Both the position numbers and the translations under genes were made by a program. The notes under the pieces are model-generated. The model was not told where the DNA came from, made no database searches, and worked only from the letters and a program-made list of their open reading frames with translations. From positions 1 through 57,899 of the forward strand of contig CAMOPX010000010.1 in the NCBI GenBank assembly GCA_946622415.1: a stretch of 57,899 nucleotides of DNA, given 5' to 3'. Source of the stretch: an uncultured bacterium. GTDB taxonomy: Bacteria > Cyanobacteriota > Vampirovibrionia > Gastranaerophilales > Gastranaerophilaceae. This document shows, in pieces, positions 1 to 8,726 of this stretch (the stretch's first letter is position 1; each line of letters begins with the position of its first letter).

Positions 1-2413
1 TACCTATTGTTATATTTGCAAGTTCATACTTATCTTTTTCAGGTTCAGTTGGCTCAGTTGGTTCTGTAGGTTCAACAGGGTCAGGTTGAGGAAGGAATGA
101 ATCAATTGCTTTTGCTTTGTTTGTTCCGATTTGAATATTTTTTACACTATGGTCTGCTGTGTAATCTTTTAGGGTTATAGTATCTCCTTGAGTTCCATAA
201 GAAATTACAAGGTCATTTTCAACATATTTTGCCTTTACCGCTACACCTTTAGCAAATACTAATGTATCAGTACCGCCGCCATCTTGGATGATATCAGCAC
301 CATCACCTACATTAAATTTAATTGTGTTTTTGCCTTGACCTGCGTTAATTGTATCGTTACCTTTGCCTGCTGTTATTATATCGTTGCTTGCTTTAACCGT
401 ACTATCATAATCATTTGCTAAAATATTATCAGCATTTTCAGTACCCGTTATAGTTCCGCTTCCGCCAATAGTTAAACCTTTTTCTGTTAAAGATAAAAGG
501 CTGTCAACGGTTGTTTCCGTTCCGTTTATTTGAAATTCAATATCAGCGTATTTTGTTTTAGATGTTCTTGTTAAATAATAATCATTAATTTTAATTTTAG
601 AATCATTTGTATCATTTTGAATAATTAAATCATTTCCGCTTTTAATAAGGGTATAGTTAGTATCTATCTCTGAATCAAAATTAATTATATTTTTAGCGCT
701 AACTTTTTCTTCAACTAAAGTAATATTTCCAAAAGTTGAAGCATTATAAATATTAATTGTATTTTCGCCTTTACCCGCTTTTATGGTTGTATTTGCGGTA
801 TTTTCGTTAATATTAATTGTATCGTTGTGTTTTCCTGAAATAATTGTGTTTATTCCTGTTCCGTAGATAGATACAACATTTTCACCGTCACCTAATTTAG
901 CTGTCGTAGTAGCGGAATTTGTTAGATTAACTTTATCAACCCCACTTCCGCCGTTAATTGTATTTACTCCCGTAACATTTTCCATATTAACGGTATTAAC
1001 TCCGTTTCCGGTATTTATTATTGTTTTTGCATAACTATTCGATTCATCACCAATAGCGTTTATTGTTTCAGAGAGTCTTGTTCCGTTGAATGTAGCAGAA
1101 TACCCTGTAATTTTACCTTTATTATTTTTAATTGCCTTTGTATTGAAATCACCATAAGTATAAGATGTAACTTCATCAACATTTAAATCAACTAAAGTTC
1201 CGTCGTATAATTTAACTTTTACTTCTCCATTGTCTCCAACAACATTAGATTTAGCAAAGTTTTTAAGTGTAACCGTTCCGTATTCTGTTGTAATTAAGAG
1301 ATTATTACCTGAAGCGGTAATTATACCTTTGAGGTCATGTGCCGATTCAATATCTTCATAAGCGGTCATATCAAGAGTAAGTTTTTCGCCTTTGGTTAAA
1401 TTAATTATATCGTTACCAAAAGTTTCATTTAAAATTTTAATTGTGTTTTCACCTGTGCCTGCTGTTATTATATCGTTATATTGTGAACCGGTAATTGTAT
1501 CATCACCTGTTCCTGAATTAATATTTAAAGGTGTTTCAACAAGTTTTTTCTTAACTTTTTTGTATTGTTGTTCAACTTCGCTTGCATCTATTTCATCATT
1601 TTGAGCAGTACCCGTTATTTTATTTTTGGAAACATTATCTTCATCAAAATCAAAAGTTATCGCTTCGCCGTTTATGGTTACACCTTGGGTTTTATCTTTT
1701 TTCGCAAGACCTTGTATTGTTAAAGTTCCCATTATTTCGGATGTACCTGTTTCTGCGGTTATTACAATATTTCCTTTTGAATCTTTTGTGTATTCAACAT
1801 CACCATTAGTTACAATATTTAATTTTTCGCCTTTAGTTAGTTTATATGTATCGTTTCCAAAATTTTTAGTTACATCAATATTAACTGTGTTTTCTCCCTT
1901 GCCGCCTTTAATTGTATCATTATAGGCAGTACCTTTAATTTCATCATCACCGTTTCCGCCATTTATGGTTAAACCTTTATTCTTTTTAATATTTGTAGCA
2001 CCGGTTGGAGCATAATCCGATAACGACATATCAATTTTATCGTTATAGTTTGTTGTTCCTGTTGCGGTTAATTTCTTTTTGTTATAGGAGGATATAACGT
2101 TTGCAGTATTATCAACCAAAGAATTTGCAATAATATCGGTTAGTTCATATTTTTTAGATGATACAATATCAGTTTTAATATATTTTATGGAAGAATAATT
2201 TGATAGTTTTATTCCTTTTGTTAAATCGGAATTTGTTACAAGAAGATAGCTTGAAGTTCCTTCTTTTACGATAGAAAATTTTAAATTTGAAATATCATCT
2301 TTATTGGTAATACCGTCTACAATAAGTGCAGTCTTTTTATTAACCGAAATCGGATTTTGTGTTGAATAATTTGAACTTAACGTTGCAACATAATCTTTTG
2401 TTTTTACAGCCAT
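1..2413 (-). CDS. RTX-like repeat surface/secreted protein, C-terminus beyond window
   Basis: An open frame runs from ATG at 2413 to the left edge with no stop (804 complete codons visible), so the gene is partial at its 3' end. I read it directly; it begins MAVKTKDYVATLSSNYS. It is full of glycine/aspartate turns typical of RTX-type parallel beta-rolls (for example NGGNGDDEIKG, AGKGNDTINAG), and two modules end in a similar NLTKGEKL segment, suggesting internal duplication. Near the visible end is a Pro-Glu-Thr linker (VEPTEPTEPTEPE), so another domain probably follows. Such repeats usually bind calcium and fold outside the cell; an extracellular role is inferred. No N-terminal signal peptide is visible, which fits RTX proteins exported by a C-terminal signal. 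It resembles the two large proteins at 8727 and 13128 in style, but its N-terminus differs. Confidence 0.75.
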   Translation of the reverse strand, partial: MAVKTKDYVATLSSNYSTQNPISVNKKTALIVDGITNKDDISNLKFSIVKEGTSSYLLVTNSDLTKGIKLSNYSSIKYIKTDIVSSKKYELTDIIANSLVDNTANVISSYNKKKLTATGTTNYNDKIDMSLSDYAPTGATNIKKNKGLTINGGNGDDEIKGTAYNDTIKGGKGENTVNIDVTKNFGNDTYKLTKGEKLNIVTNGDVEYTKDSKGNIVITAETGTSEIMGTLTIQGLAKKDKTQGVTINGEAITFDFDEDNVSKNKITGTAQNDEIDASEVEQQYKKVKKKLVETPLNINSGTGDDTITGSQYNDIITAGTGENTIKILNETFGNDIINLTKGEKLTLDMTAYEDIESAHDLKGIITASGNNLLITTEYGTVTLKNFAKSNVVGDNGEVKVKLYDGTLVDLNVDEVTSYTYGDFNTKAIKNNKGKITGYSATFNGTRLSETINAIGDESNSYAKTIINTGNGVNTVNMENVTGVNTINGGSGVDKVNLTNSATTTAKLGDGENVVSIYGTGINTIISGKHNDTININENTANTTIKAGKGENTINIYNASTFGNITLVEEKVSAKNIINFDSEIDTNYTLIKSGNDLIIQNDTNDSKIKINDYYLTRTSKTKYADIEFQINGTETTVDSLLSLTEKGLTIGGSGTITGTENADNILANDYDSTVKASNDIITAGKGNDTINAGQGKNTIKFNVGDGADIIQDGGGTDTLVFAKGVAVKAKYVENDLVISYGTQGDTITLKDYTADHSVKNIQIGTNKAKAIDSFLPQPDPVEPTEPTEPTEPEKDKYELANITIG

Positions 2414-2835
2414 CTTTTTATTCCTCTTTTTTAATTAACCATCATTTTTATAACAAAAAAGCAACCAAACCCGTTAAACAAGTCTTAGCTGCTTTAAATT
2501 TTTGTTTTTAAAATTTTTATCCAATTGGACTTTAAACCCCCACCCCACACAGAATCAAGGATTTTTGATATCTTATAACAATATTTTGTTATGGATACTA
2601 CCATAGCTGTTATTGTAGCAGAAAAATCAAAGATTAACAATATGTATAGCAATATAGGAGATTTTAAACAATTCTTAAAAACCAAAGTTGTAATAAAAAT
2701 TATTATATCTTTCCGCACCTATAATTTTTTCGGAAATTTTGTGTTACTTTTTCTGCTTTTTCATGTTATCATCTTGTGTAATAAATCTTACTTTTACCGT
2801 TACTTTTTCTTCATAAATAACCAATAATAAACCTT
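2414..2835. other. Gene-free stretch between RTX-like gene and KAP ATPase gene
   Basis: This 422-nt AT-rich stretch holds the upstream region of the RTX-like gene (an AGGA-type ribosome site just before 2413 on the minus strand) and the region downstream of the KAP gene. Short open frames on both strands here are lysine/phenylalanine-rich and lack convincing ribosome sites, so I do not call them. A C-rich run near 2537-2550 stands out from the AT background but forms no clear structure. No confident terminator was found. Confidence 0.5.
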
Positions 2836-4134
2836 TTAATTTATAATATCAAAATTATGTATAAATTTTATTTTGAATGGATAATCATTTAGGTATCTTT
2901 CTTGGTCATTAATATTATTTGAAATTTTTTCATACAGGATGTTCCTTAAACCAAGCATATTATCATAAATTGTATCCGTACTTATGGTTGTAGTTGAGTT
3001 TACCTGTCGTTCTAGTGTTTTTCTATAATTGTTAAACAAAAATCCTTTCCATAATGGCAATATTGTTTTATCTAATTCTTTTATTAAGTCAGAAGATTCT
3101 GTACTCATATTTACATAATTGTCAAAATCTTTCATACTTCGCATAGCTAAAGTATTTAAAACGATAGCAGGCTCAATTAAAAGTACATCTTTTTCGGAAA
3201 GCACATCTAAAAATAAATCAAATCTTATAAAAAACTTTTCTATATCCCTTAAGCTGAAATCAAACATATTCGCCATTATAAAAATAAAATCTGCGAGCCA
3301 TATTGCTTCTGACGGTGGGTTATTTTGTCCTTTATATCGGTAATATCTGTTATTCTGTTGGAACTTGGTAATTTTATCTAAAACCTTTATAAGATTAACC
3401 GAAATAAATTCTTTTGAACTATACTTAGGTAATTCAAATTCAACATCTATGAATTTCCTTAAATAGCCGTTTTCTGCTCCCTGATTTACTCCAAAAATTG
3501 TTCTAACAGAGTTTTCTATTTGAGATTTATCTACGGCAAGAACAAAAACAATGTTAGGTATTCCGAAGAAATGTTTTATTACTTCAAGTGTTTTAATTGT
3601 GTACATAGGGTTACAGCGGTCAAGTTCATCTATAAAAATAATAATTTTCTTGTTTAATGTTTCTTGTATATTTTTTAACTTGCATTTAAACTCCTGGATT
3701 TCAGATTTTAATTCTATGTAATCAGAATCCAACATCTTTTTATCAGGATCAAAATTTAAGCCACAATTAAATAACTTTAGATTTATTCCTGCCTGAACTG
3801 TTGTACCCTTGCAAATTTTCTTTGCAAATTTCTTACTCCAATTTATATCATTGTTCAATTTATCATCATTTTCTAACGATTCAAGTTTAACAAATAGTTC
3901 TGATAGCAGCGGTATAAGCGGAGAATCATAAAAATCGGACTCCCAAGCATTATAAAGAATATTTATAGAATCTTCTTCCATTGTTTTGATAAGATTTTGT
4001 ATAAAATAAGTTTTACCACACCCCCATGGGGCAACAAGACTAAAAACATTCCATTTAGTATTTAGCAGAATGTTTTTAAAATGTTGAGCTATTGCTTTAC
4101 GCCCTAGCTGGTCGTCTGAGAATGGTTCTGACAA
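2836..4134 (-). CDS. KAP-family P-loop NTPase (soluble form)
   Basis: The 432-aa protein carries a Walker A motif (APWGCGKT, residues 35-42), the F/Y-N-A-W segment typical of KAP NTPases near residue 61, a Walker B motif (IIIFIDELDRC, 164-174) and the FVLAVDKSQI signature at about 197-206. KAP ATPases (named after Kidins220/ARMS and PifA) often have membrane helices between Walker A and B. None is visible here, so this is a soluble variant. Prokaryotic members include the phage-exclusion protein PifA, and many lie on plasmids or in defence islands. The start is TTG, chosen because AGGAGG lies six bases upstream and no ATG fits. The gene lies 178 nt downstream of the zinc-ribbon nuclease gene on the same strand, so the two may be co-transcribed. 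Substrate and partner are unknown. Confidence 0.85.
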   Translation of the reverse strand: MSEPFSDDQLGRKAIAQHFKNILLNTKWNVFSLVAPWGCGKTYFIQNLIKTMEEDSINILYNAWESDFYDSPLIPLLSELFVKLESLENDDKLNNDINWSKKFAKKICKGTTVQAGINLKLFNCGLNFDPDKKMLDSDYIELKSEIQEFKCKLKNIQETLNKKIIIFIDELDRCNPMYTIKTLEVIKHFFGIPNIVFVLAVDKSQIENSVRTIFGVNQGAENGYLRKFIDVEFELPKYSSKEFISVNLIKVLDKITKFQQNNRYYRYKGQNNPPSEAIWLADFIFIMANMFDFSLRDIEKFFIRFDLFLDVLSEKDVLLIEPAIVLNTLAMRSMKDFDNYVNMSTESSDLIKELDKTILPLWKGFLFNNYRKTLERQVNSTTTISTDTIYDNMLGLRNILYEKISNNINDQERYLNDYPFKIKFIHNFDIIN

Positions 4135-4139
4135 TGTAA

Positions 4140-4145
4140 CCTCCT
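4140..4145 (-). promoter_or_regulatory. Strong Shine-Dalgarno fixing a TTG start
   Basis: On the minus strand the sequence reads AAAAGGAGGTTACATTG. The perfect AGGAGG core sits six bases before the TTG at 4134-4132 and decides the start of the KAP NTPase gene. Confidence 0.8.
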
Positions 4146-4312
4146 TTTATAAACTAACTTTATTAATCCTTTAAATTCATTAATATTTTGTGTATCTTCA
4201 ATTATATATTTATTAAGCTCCTATATTAAATTTATTTTTTAATTGATCTATCTTATTATTGTCAATTTTTAAGTTAATAAGAGAATTAACAGCTTTTTGT
4301 TCAATGCCTTTT

Positions 4313-6034
4313 TTATTGGCATTTGGTTTGTTTTGTGTATTCCCATTTATATCCACCTGCTTCTTCTCTTAAACCTTTGCAGGTTTTTGAAATATTTTCA
4401 TAACATATATGCATTTCTTTGTTTGCTTTTGTAATAGAATCAAATGTTTTTAGCAATTTATTTGTATTTATATCATACATATTCACTTTAAAACTGTATG
4501 ATTTAGCACCTTTTTTATGTCCACAAATAGGACAACCTGTTGGTCTTGTCTTTGTGGCACGATGATTAATTGTTGCTTCATATTCATTTCCACATTCAGG
4601 ACAAGTCCACCATACTTTTTTGCCTGAGCCTGATTTGAACATATTTGGTTTTAGTTTTCCATTTCTCTTATAATTCCATTCTTTCGCAATATCAGGGTGC
4701 GTTGTTTCTAAATCATTTACACCGATTTTTGGCACTCTTCCACTACAACAAGGACATCCAATTCCTCTTTTTCTTATATTTGGACTAGCTTGCCATTCAT
4801 AACCGCATTTTGAACATAACCACCAAACAGGTTTAAATCTTCCTGCTGTAATGTCGTAAGGAGTTAAATCCCCATTTTTAGTAGGGTGCCATTCTTTTGC
4901 TAATTCGGGCATCTTTTCAGCTAAAGAGCCTACCTTTGCAACAACACCTTTTGTAAAAGTTTTACCACTTTGTATATTTGCACAAATTGGACAACCAAAT
5001 GTACCTTTTCTTGTCATATGATTTATGCTTGTTTCCCATTCATTGCCACAATTAGGACATTTCCACCATACAATTTCATTTGAACTAACACTAAACATAT
5101 TGGGTTTCAAGTAACCGTTCTTGTTATAATTCCATTTTTCAGCAACATCTGGTCGTTTTTCGGCTAATGAATTATGAATCTTATGTACATATTTAAGAAT
5201 TTGATACTTATCTCTTTTTAAATTAATATCAACATTTTCTTTAAGATTAAGCTTTTTTATTAGTTTTTTAATAATCTTTTCTAAATCATTAAGACTATAT
5301 CTTTTTACTTTTGGCAAATAATATATTTCATCTGCTACATTTTCCCATTTAATATCGACGTGCTCTTTAATTCTAACCAAATATATTTCATTATTTTTGC
5401 AAAATTCATATTTTTTAAATTCCCTTATGTGATGTTCTTTTGTTTTGTGCCATGTTGCACCATCATATTCAATTGCGGTTTTTAGTGATGGAATATAAAT
5501 ATCTAGTTCCATGGAGGTATTAAAAAGTTCACTGTACCTATTAATAGCATCTGGACAAATTTGTTTTACGTAATAATAGATAGCTTGTTCCGGAAAAGAT
5601 GTTGCATTTCTTGAATTACAAATTGGACAGTTTGTCTTCCCTATTCCCCTGTCTCTTACAACTGCTTGATATTCATGTCCTACTGGGCATTTCCACCATA
5701 CTCTTTTACCACTACCATATGTAACATCTGATGGTTTTAAATTTCCATTTTTTGTAGGATGCCACTCCTTGGCGATTTCTGGGAACTTTGTTTTAAAATC
5801 ATTAAATCCTTTCCAAGCTTTATGCCCTGAACAATATGGACAAGACTGATTTCTTACAGTTCTTTTGTCAATCGCTTGTTCATATTCATGCCCCTTGGCA
5901 CACAGCCACCAAACTTTTTTCTTTGAATAAGCAGTTACATCTTTTGGGGTTAGATTTCCGTTTTTTGAATAATCCCATTCATCAAGCAAATATTCTTTAT
6001 TATTTTCTTTACAATAGTCATAAAGTGTAGCCAT
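4313..6034 (-). CDS. Chimeric zinc-ribbon array / VSR-like nuclease / NUMOD1-like protein
   Basis: The 573-aa protein contains five copies of a module that starts E-W-x-x-x-K-N-G-x-L-x-P and continues into VWWxC, as in the DUF4379 probable zinc ribbons. The first two pair C-x3-H with C-x2-C (C45/H49/C65/C68; C116/H120/C136/C139). The last three use two C-x2-C pairs (about C326, C407, C478 onward). Between repeats 2 and 3 (about 145-230) is a PD-(D/E)XK, VSR-like core: E149, D178 in ELDIYIP, and E189 in AIEYDG followed by H196. Residues about 515-567 resemble a NUMOD1-type DNA-binding module of homing endonucleases (ending AGGYKWEY). A sequence-directed DNA nuclease is the likeliest role; its target is unknown. 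ATG at 6034 has no good ribosome site, and a TAATAT box six bases upstream hints at a nearly leaderless mRNA. Confidence 0.75.
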   Translation of the reverse strand: MATLYDYCKENNKEYLLDEWDYSKNGNLTPKDVTAYSKKKVWWLCAKGHEYEQAIDKRTVRNQSCPYCSGHKAWKGFNDFKTKFPEIAKEWHPTKNGNLKPSDVTYGSGKRVWWKCPVGHEYQAVVRDRGIGKTNCPICNSRNATSFPEQAIYYYVKQICPDAINRYSELFNTSMELDIYIPSLKTAIEYDGATWHKTKEHHIREFKKYEFCKNNEIYLVRIKEHVDIKWENVADEIYYLPKVKRYSLNDLEKIIKKLIKKLNLKENVDINLKRDKYQILKYVHKIHNSLAEKRPDVAEKWNYNKNGYLKPNMFSVSSNEIVWWKCPNCGNEWETSINHMTRKGTFGCPICANIQSGKTFTKGVVAKVGSLAEKMPELAKEWHPTKNGDLTPYDITAGRFKPVWWLCSKCGYEWQASPNIRKRGIGCPCCSGRVPKIGVNDLETTHPDIAKEWNYKRNGKLKPNMFKSGSGKKVWWTCPECGNEYEATINHRATKTRPTGCPICGHKKGAKSYSFKVNMYDINTNKLLKTFDSITKANKEMHICYENISKTCKGLREEAGGYKWEYTKQTKCQ

Positions 6035-6185
6035 ACCGCAATATTAGCATAAATACATTCTTTTTATTAACATTTCCTTGTAAACTTATTTAAAATTTTA
6101 AATGAAAATTACTAATTTCTAAACCTTTACATTGGTCTCCTGAAAATCAAAGATTCTCATTTATTTCATAAGTTTCTTGATAAAA

Positions 6186-7952
6186 CTATGCATTATACAC
6201 AGGTATTTTTAAATATTTATTTTTATACATATCAAAATTTTCGTTAAATTCAGCGTCTTTAAATGATTTAACGTTATTTAAATATGCATGTTTGTCAAAA
6301 GAAGATTTGTTAACTTGGATTTGATAAACGGCTATATTTGAACAATGGTCTGAAACTCTTTCAATATTATTTAAAATCTCCGAATATATAAAACCGTCTG
6401 TAAGAGTACATTCCCTGCTTTGTATCCGTTTAATATGCTTGTCTCGAGCATCAGAAACTAAAATATCTATAACTTGTTCGAGAGGTTCAACCATTTTGGC
6501 TTTTTTTGTATCGTTATTGCATATAGAATCGATTGTTGTCTCCATAATTTCTGATAATGCTTCTATAATCAATTGCAATTCTTGTTTTACATTATCTGAT
6601 AAATTTATATTTTTCTCATGTAATTCTTTTGCGACCTTTAAAATATTTATCGCATGATCTCCAATTCGCTCCAAATCGCCTATTGTAGATAATAACATTG
6701 AAATCTCTCTGCTGTCAGAGTCAGATAAATTTTTAGTTGATAAGTTTACCAAAAAAGTTCCCAGCTTATCTTCGTATTTATCTATAATAGGTTCTTTTCT
6801 TTGAATTTTTTCCATTCTTTTTTCACTGAAATTATTCAGCATTTTTAGAGATCTGAAAAAATTCTTTTTAGCGATTACAGCCATTTTTATTGTCAAAATT
6901 TCACATTCTTTTATTGCAAAAGCAGGAGTCAGTAATAATCTTTCATCCAAAAAGACATTATCCTCAGCTTCAACTTTTTTATCCTTTATTACCGTCATTG
7001 CAATTTTTTCCAATTGATTTATGAACGGGAATAACAATACGGTTGTTGCTATATTAAAAACAGTGTGACAAACAGCAATTTGAAATGGATTTATGGCAGA
7101 TTTTAAAAACGAAAAATTAAAAATTATGTGTCCAAGATAAAAAATCAACAGAAATACAACGGTTCCCACAACGTTAAAACTAATATGCACAACAGAAACT
7201 CTTTTTGCATTAGTTCCGACACCAATGCTGGAAATCAATGCAGTTACGCAAGTACCAATATTCTGCCCCATAATTATCGGTATTGCCATGCCGAAAGTGA
7301 TTCCGCCCGTTATGGATAATGCTTGTAAAACACCAACCGATGCAGCGGAACTTTGAATAATTCCCGTAAAAATTGTACCAACTATAATACCTAAAATCGG
7401 ATTGTTAAACGCTGTTAAAATATTTGTAAATTGCGGGATTTCTGCTAAAGGCTTCATTGAATCAGCCATAAAGTGCATACCGCACATTAAAATTGAAAAA
7501 CCTATCATTAAGGTTCCAATATTTTTGTTTTTGTCTTTTTTAGAAACCATTATTAATAAAATACCGAAGATTGCTATTATTGGTGAGAATGATTCCGGTT
7601 TTAACAGTTGTAAGAAAAAATTATTACTTTCTATTCCCGACAACGATAATATCCAAGCAGTCAAAGTTGTGCCGATATTAGACCCCATAATAACACCAAT
7701 TGTTTGGCTTAAATTCATAATACCCGAATTAACAAGTCCGACCAACATAACCGTTAAAGCGGAAGAAGACTGCATAGCTATTGTTATGCCTGCTCCCAGC
7801 ACAAGCGCATTAAACGGATTTGATGTTATAGAGTTTAACATTTTCTCGAGTTTTCCGCCCGACAATTTTTCTAATCCTGATGACATAACGTTCATTCCGT
7901 ATAAGAAAAATGCAAGCCCGCCAAACAGTGTAAAAATCGAAAATATATCCAT
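6186..7952 (-). CDS. Na/Pi-cotransporter family protein with PhoU-like C-terminus
   Basis: The 588-aa protein has two inverted transport repeats, each with the family's QSS motif (residues 61-63 and 200-202) and a following N-I-G-T segment (SNIGTTLTAW near 91-100; QNIGTCVTAL near 230-239), among about eight hydrophobic helices in the first 330 residues. Residues about 350-560 are helical and charged with ERIGDHA-type PhoU signatures (LERIGDHAINI; IERVSDHCSNI). This is the NptA/YjbB type of inner-membrane sodium-phosphate symporter; the PhoU-like part is thought to sense or regulate phosphate. The ATG at 7952 follows GAAAGG at a good distance. It lies 79 nt downstream of the hypothetical gene at 8532 and may share its transcript. 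Confidence 0.9.
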   Translation of the reverse strand: MDIFSIFTLFGGLAFFLYGMNVMSSGLEKLSGGKLEKMLNSITSNPFNALVLGAGITIAMQSSSALTVMLVGLVNSGIMNLSQTIGVIMGSNIGTTLTAWILSLSGIESNNFFLQLLKPESFSPIIAIFGILLIMVSKKDKNKNIGTLMIGFSILMCGMHFMADSMKPLAEIPQFTNILTAFNNPILGIIVGTIFTGIIQSSAASVGVLQALSITGGITFGMAIPIIMGQNIGTCVTALISSIGVGTNAKRVSVVHISFNVVGTVVFLLIFYLGHIIFNFSFLKSAINPFQIAVCHTVFNIATTVLLFPFINQLEKIAMTVIKDKKVEAEDNVFLDERLLLTPAFAIKECEILTIKMAVIAKKNFFRSLKMLNNFSEKRMEKIQRKEPIIDKYEDKLGTFLVNLSTKNLSDSDSREISMLLSTIGDLERIGDHAINILKVAKELHEKNINLSDNVKQELQLIIEALSEIMETTIDSICNNDTKKAKMVEPLEQVIDILVSDARDKHIKRIQSRECTLTDGFIYSEILNNIERVSDHCSNIAVYQIQVNKSSFDKHAYLNNVKSFKDAEFNENFDMYKNKYLKIPVYNA

Positions 7953-8031
7953 AAAAACCTTTCACATAAACAATGAACAGTATAATATAAATATACAACT
8001 AAGTGTATTTTATTTTTTTAATTTAATAAAA

Positions 8032-8532
8032 CTACTCCTGAATAAATTCCTTCAAATCTTCAACAATTTTATCGCTTTTAATATAATCCGCAAGCTCTTT
8101 GTGTGTCGGTATATCTGAATCGTAATCAAAATCATAAATATTGCTTCCGTCATCAAACATTTTGGTAAATGTACCCGCTTTTTCCGCCAAAGAAGGTATT
8201 AAACGCTTCATAACAAATTTCATTATGTCGTCCGGTTCTTGTTCTGTTTTTTGAAACAATTCTTTTCTTGCCTGTTCTATTTTTTTGGCAAATGAAAATT
8301 CTACAATATCTACAGGTGCAGCCGCTCCATCCAGAGGTATCATTTTTTCGTTAAATCTGATAAAACAATCCCCGTTGTTGTTTTCAAATTCTTTTGTATT
8401 AATAACTTCGTTAATAAATTTATTCAATGGTGTGTTTTCATCTTTTAATGCTTCAATAATCGGCTTATTATGGCTGCTGTTTTTTAATGAATGCGTATCT
8501 ATGTACGCTTTAGTAAATGTTTGTTGTAACAA
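8032..8532 (-). CDS. Hypothetical acidic protein, 166 aa
   Basis: I do not recognise this protein. It is acidic and soluble in appearance, with no membrane segment, signal peptide or metal-binding motif. The C-terminal half is helical with several D-D/E clusters. The longest frame begins at TTG (8532), directly after an in-frame TAA, and there is no clear ribosome site, so the true start is uncertain; the first internal ATG is only near residue 65. It is 79 nt upstream of the phosphate-transporter gene on the same strand and divergent from the large RTX-like gene. That it is a real gene rests on its length and its codon pattern in an otherwise compact region. Confidence 0.55.
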   Translation of the reverse strand: MLQQTFTKAYIDTHSLKNSSHNKPIIEALKDENTPLNKFINEVINTKEFENNNGDCFIRFNEKMIPLDGAAAPVDIVEFSFAKKIEQARKELFQKTEQEPDDIMKFVMKRLIPSLAEKAGTFTKMFDDGSNIYDFDYDSDIPTHKELADYIKSDKIVEDLKEFIQE

Positions 8533-8664
8533 GTTTTATTAACAATTTGGGTGTGAATTTAACTAAAGAATTTGAAAAATAAATCCTTGTATATATAAAT
8601 TTCCCGACAACAAATTTATTTTAATATACCTTAATAAACCCGCCAAAAATGTAAAAAAAATTTC

Positions 8665-8693
8665 TTGATATGGTAAAATCAGTAGTGTTTATT
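8665..8693 (+). promoter_or_regulatory. Predicted promoter of first RTX-like gene
   Basis: TTGATA (8665-8670) and TTTATT (8688-8693) are separated by 17 nt. A GGAGA ribosome site lies just before ATG at 8727. The block from about 8666 to the start codon is almost perfectly repeated before the second RTX gene (13070-13127), which supports it as a functional leader. Confidence 0.5.
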
Positions 8694-8726
8694 TTTTGGT
8701 TGATAATTAGCTAGGGAGAATAAAAT

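Noticed and set aside
2537-2553. G-quadruplex on the minus strand
   Set aside because: Only two G-runs are present; four are needed.
2591-2827. 78-codon plus-strand frame in the left gene-free region
   Set aside because: Lys/Phe/Ile-rich translation, no ribosome site, overlaps another equally poor frame on the other strand.
7402-8118. 238-codon plus-strand frame
   Set aside because: Antisense to the well-supported phosphate-transporter gene and the adjacent hypothetical gene; low-complexity translation and no ribosome site.
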